Shown here in pieces: positions 13,716-14,789 of a DNA stretch of 14,789 bases. The translations under genes and the position numbers were made by a program. The notes beneath the pieces are model-generated. The model ran no database searches, was not told where the DNA came from, and worked only from the letters and a program-made list of their open reading frames with translations. Where the stretch lies: NCBI GenBank assembly GCA_964247295.1, contig CAXTTV010000125.1, forward strand, positions 1 to 14,789. The letters run 5' to 3'. Origin of the DNA: CAXTTV01 sp964247295 (lineage in GTDB: Bacteria; Chloroflexota; Ktedonobacteria; Ktedonobacterales; Ktedonobacteraceae). Position 1 is the first letter of the stretch; each line of letters begins with the position of its first letter.

Positions 13716-14693
13716 CTATTTGATAGCGGCGGCGACCGGTCCACCAACAGCAAGCAGACCTGGAACAAGCATCTGCTCGTTACACAGATCTCGGACCGCC
13801 CGTTGAATACCTTCTGATAGCGATACTTGAGGTTGCCAGTCTAGCAATGCCCCGGCCTTTGAATTGTCCAGGAAGATAGCCGTGGGGCCCTCTAAAGAGC
13901 CAGAAACATAGACTGGTCGCAGATCGATCCCCAGGTGCTCGGTGAGAATGTTGTAGATCCCATTGACGCTGTAGCCCTGGCCTGAACTGATATGCAGCGT
14001 TTGATTTTTGCCACGCTCCAAAACGGATCGATTGGCCTGTACTACATCGTCGATATAAATATGATCGCGCAGCGAGTCAGCGGAGCCGCGAATCGTTGGA
14101 CGCTGGTGATCAACCAGGGCCTTAATATAGAAGCTGAGCGGATGTTGAAGGCTCTGGTGATGGCGCTCTCCATACACATCCGCGTACCGCAGAATCGTAT
14201 GATTGAGCCCGTATTGACGGGTGTAATAGCGCACATACCATTCGCCAGCCACCTTGCTAATATTGTATGGCATTTTTGGAAACAGAGGGGTCGACTCGGT
14301 CACGGGTAGATCCTCTAGAGCCGGTTGTCCATAAAGATCGTTGCCGCCGGAGGCAAAAATAAACTTGCCAACCGAAGCGGCTACACAGCCTTCCAAAAGA
14401 TTGAGTAAGCCACGCACATTAATATCAGCATCCACCAGAGACTGCTCCTGGGGAAGTCGAGTCTCGCGGTAGGCTGCGTGATGGCTAACGACATCTGGAC
14501 GCTCCCGAGTCAAGAGAGAATGCAACTGGGAGTCACGAATATCCAGATGAAAGAAACGGGCCCTGGAATCTAGCGCGTGGGCGGAGCCATGCACCAGATT
14601 ATCGATAATCAGAACATCATGGCCGGCATCCAGATAATCCTGAGCGATACGGGAACCGATGAATCCGGCACCTCCAGTAATAGCAATCTTCAT
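13716..14693 (-). CDS. NAD-dependent epimerase/dehydratase, UDP-glucose 4-epimerase-like
   Basis: A 325-aa extended short-chain dehydrogenase/reductase that should act on a nucleotide sugar with bound NAD. The N terminus has the dinucleotide motif TGGAGFIGS (6-14), followed by Asp31 (IIDN), which suits NAD over NADP. HHAAYRETRL, the catalytic Ser in FASGGNDLYG (Ser115), the YNISK motif (Tyr143, Lys147) and LRYADVYGERH follow, so the catalytic set is complete. DHIYIDDVV is the usual substrate-domain motif. The usual SSxxVYG is here ASGGNDLYG, a small variation. The last 17 residues or so (LVPGLLAVGGPVAAAIK) form a hydrophobic extension. The start is set by homology; AGAGGA lies about 13 bases upstream. 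The true substrate cannot be told from sequence. It converges on the nucleotidyltransferase fusion, which suggests shared work in surface-sugar synthesis. Confidence 0.92.
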   Translation of the reverse strand: MKIAITGGAGFIGSRIAQDYLDAGHDVLIIDNLVHGSAHALDSRARFFHLDIRDSQLHSLLTRERPDVVSHHAAYRETRLPQEQSLVDADINVRGLLNLLEGCVAASVGKFIFASGGNDLYGQPALEDLPVTESTPLFPKMPYNISKVAGEWYVRYYTRQYGLNHTILRYADVYGERHHQSLQHPLSFYIKALVDHQRPTIRGSADSLRDHIYIDDVVQANRSVLERGKNQTLHISSGQGYSVNGIYNILTEHLGIDLRPVYVSGSLEGPTAIFLDNSKAGALLDWQPQVSLSEGIQRAVRDLCNEQMLVPGLLAVGGPVAAAIK

Positions 14694-14789
14694 CTAAAAC
14701 TCTAATCCTCTCGAAATAGCGTAGATCACAATCAGACGGTTTTGTTTACATGCGAAGAGGGAAAAGAAAACCTGGTGGATGTATAAGCC

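Overview
The window looks like part of a bacterial chromosome of about 50-55% GC, most likely from the Chloroflexota, probably a Ktedonobacteria-type organism. This rests on the gene mix: a two-AAA-domain CDC48/VAT-type ATPase in a bacterium, a soluble GAF-PAS histidine kinase, a fused mannose-1-phosphate guanylyltransferase/phosphomannomutase-like protein, a biotin ligase without a DNA-binding domain, and strong AGGAGG ribosome sites. The phylum is inferred from gene content, not from a marker tree. No prophage, CRISPR array, insertion sequence or rRNA is visible.

Layout. (1) Positions 1-4373, plus strand: the 3' part of a CDC48-family AAA ATPase, an intrinsic terminator, then a two-gene operon (a helical protein of about 125 aa and an orphan GAF-PAS histidine kinase) behind an extended -10 promoter and ending in a terminator. 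(2) Positions 4428-9808, minus strand, read right to left: a leader or small-RNA unit with its own promoter and terminator, birA, greA, lysS, tRNA-Val(CAC), a frameshifted pcm gene, and a small membrane protein that resembles a site-2 protease with a broken metal motif. (3) Positions 9863-10623: an AT-rich gene-poor stretch with several inverted repeats. (4) Positions 10624-13655, plus strand: a 65-aa unknown protein and the 832-aa sugar nucleotidyltransferase/PMM-like fusion. (5) Positions 13716-14693, minus strand: an NAD-dependent sugar epimerase that converges on the fusion gene across a 15-bp bidirectional terminator.

How the genes fit together. birA, greA, lysS and tRNA-Val are information-processing and cofactor-attachment genes. 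They share a strand, but a terminator separates greA from lysS, and the tRNA has its own near-consensus promoter, so they are not one simple operon. The nucleotidyltransferase fusion and the epimerase both act on sugar nucleotides and probably serve cell-surface polysaccharide synthesis. The kinase has no response regulator next to it.

The least explained elements are: the roughly 195-nt structured transcript upstream of birA, which holds a 24-codon ORF whose stop codon is the loop of a hairpin; the PMM-like domain in which all three catalytic loops have diverged; the single-base frameshift in the SAM-binding loop of pcm; and the repeat-rich non-coding stretch at 10077-10540.
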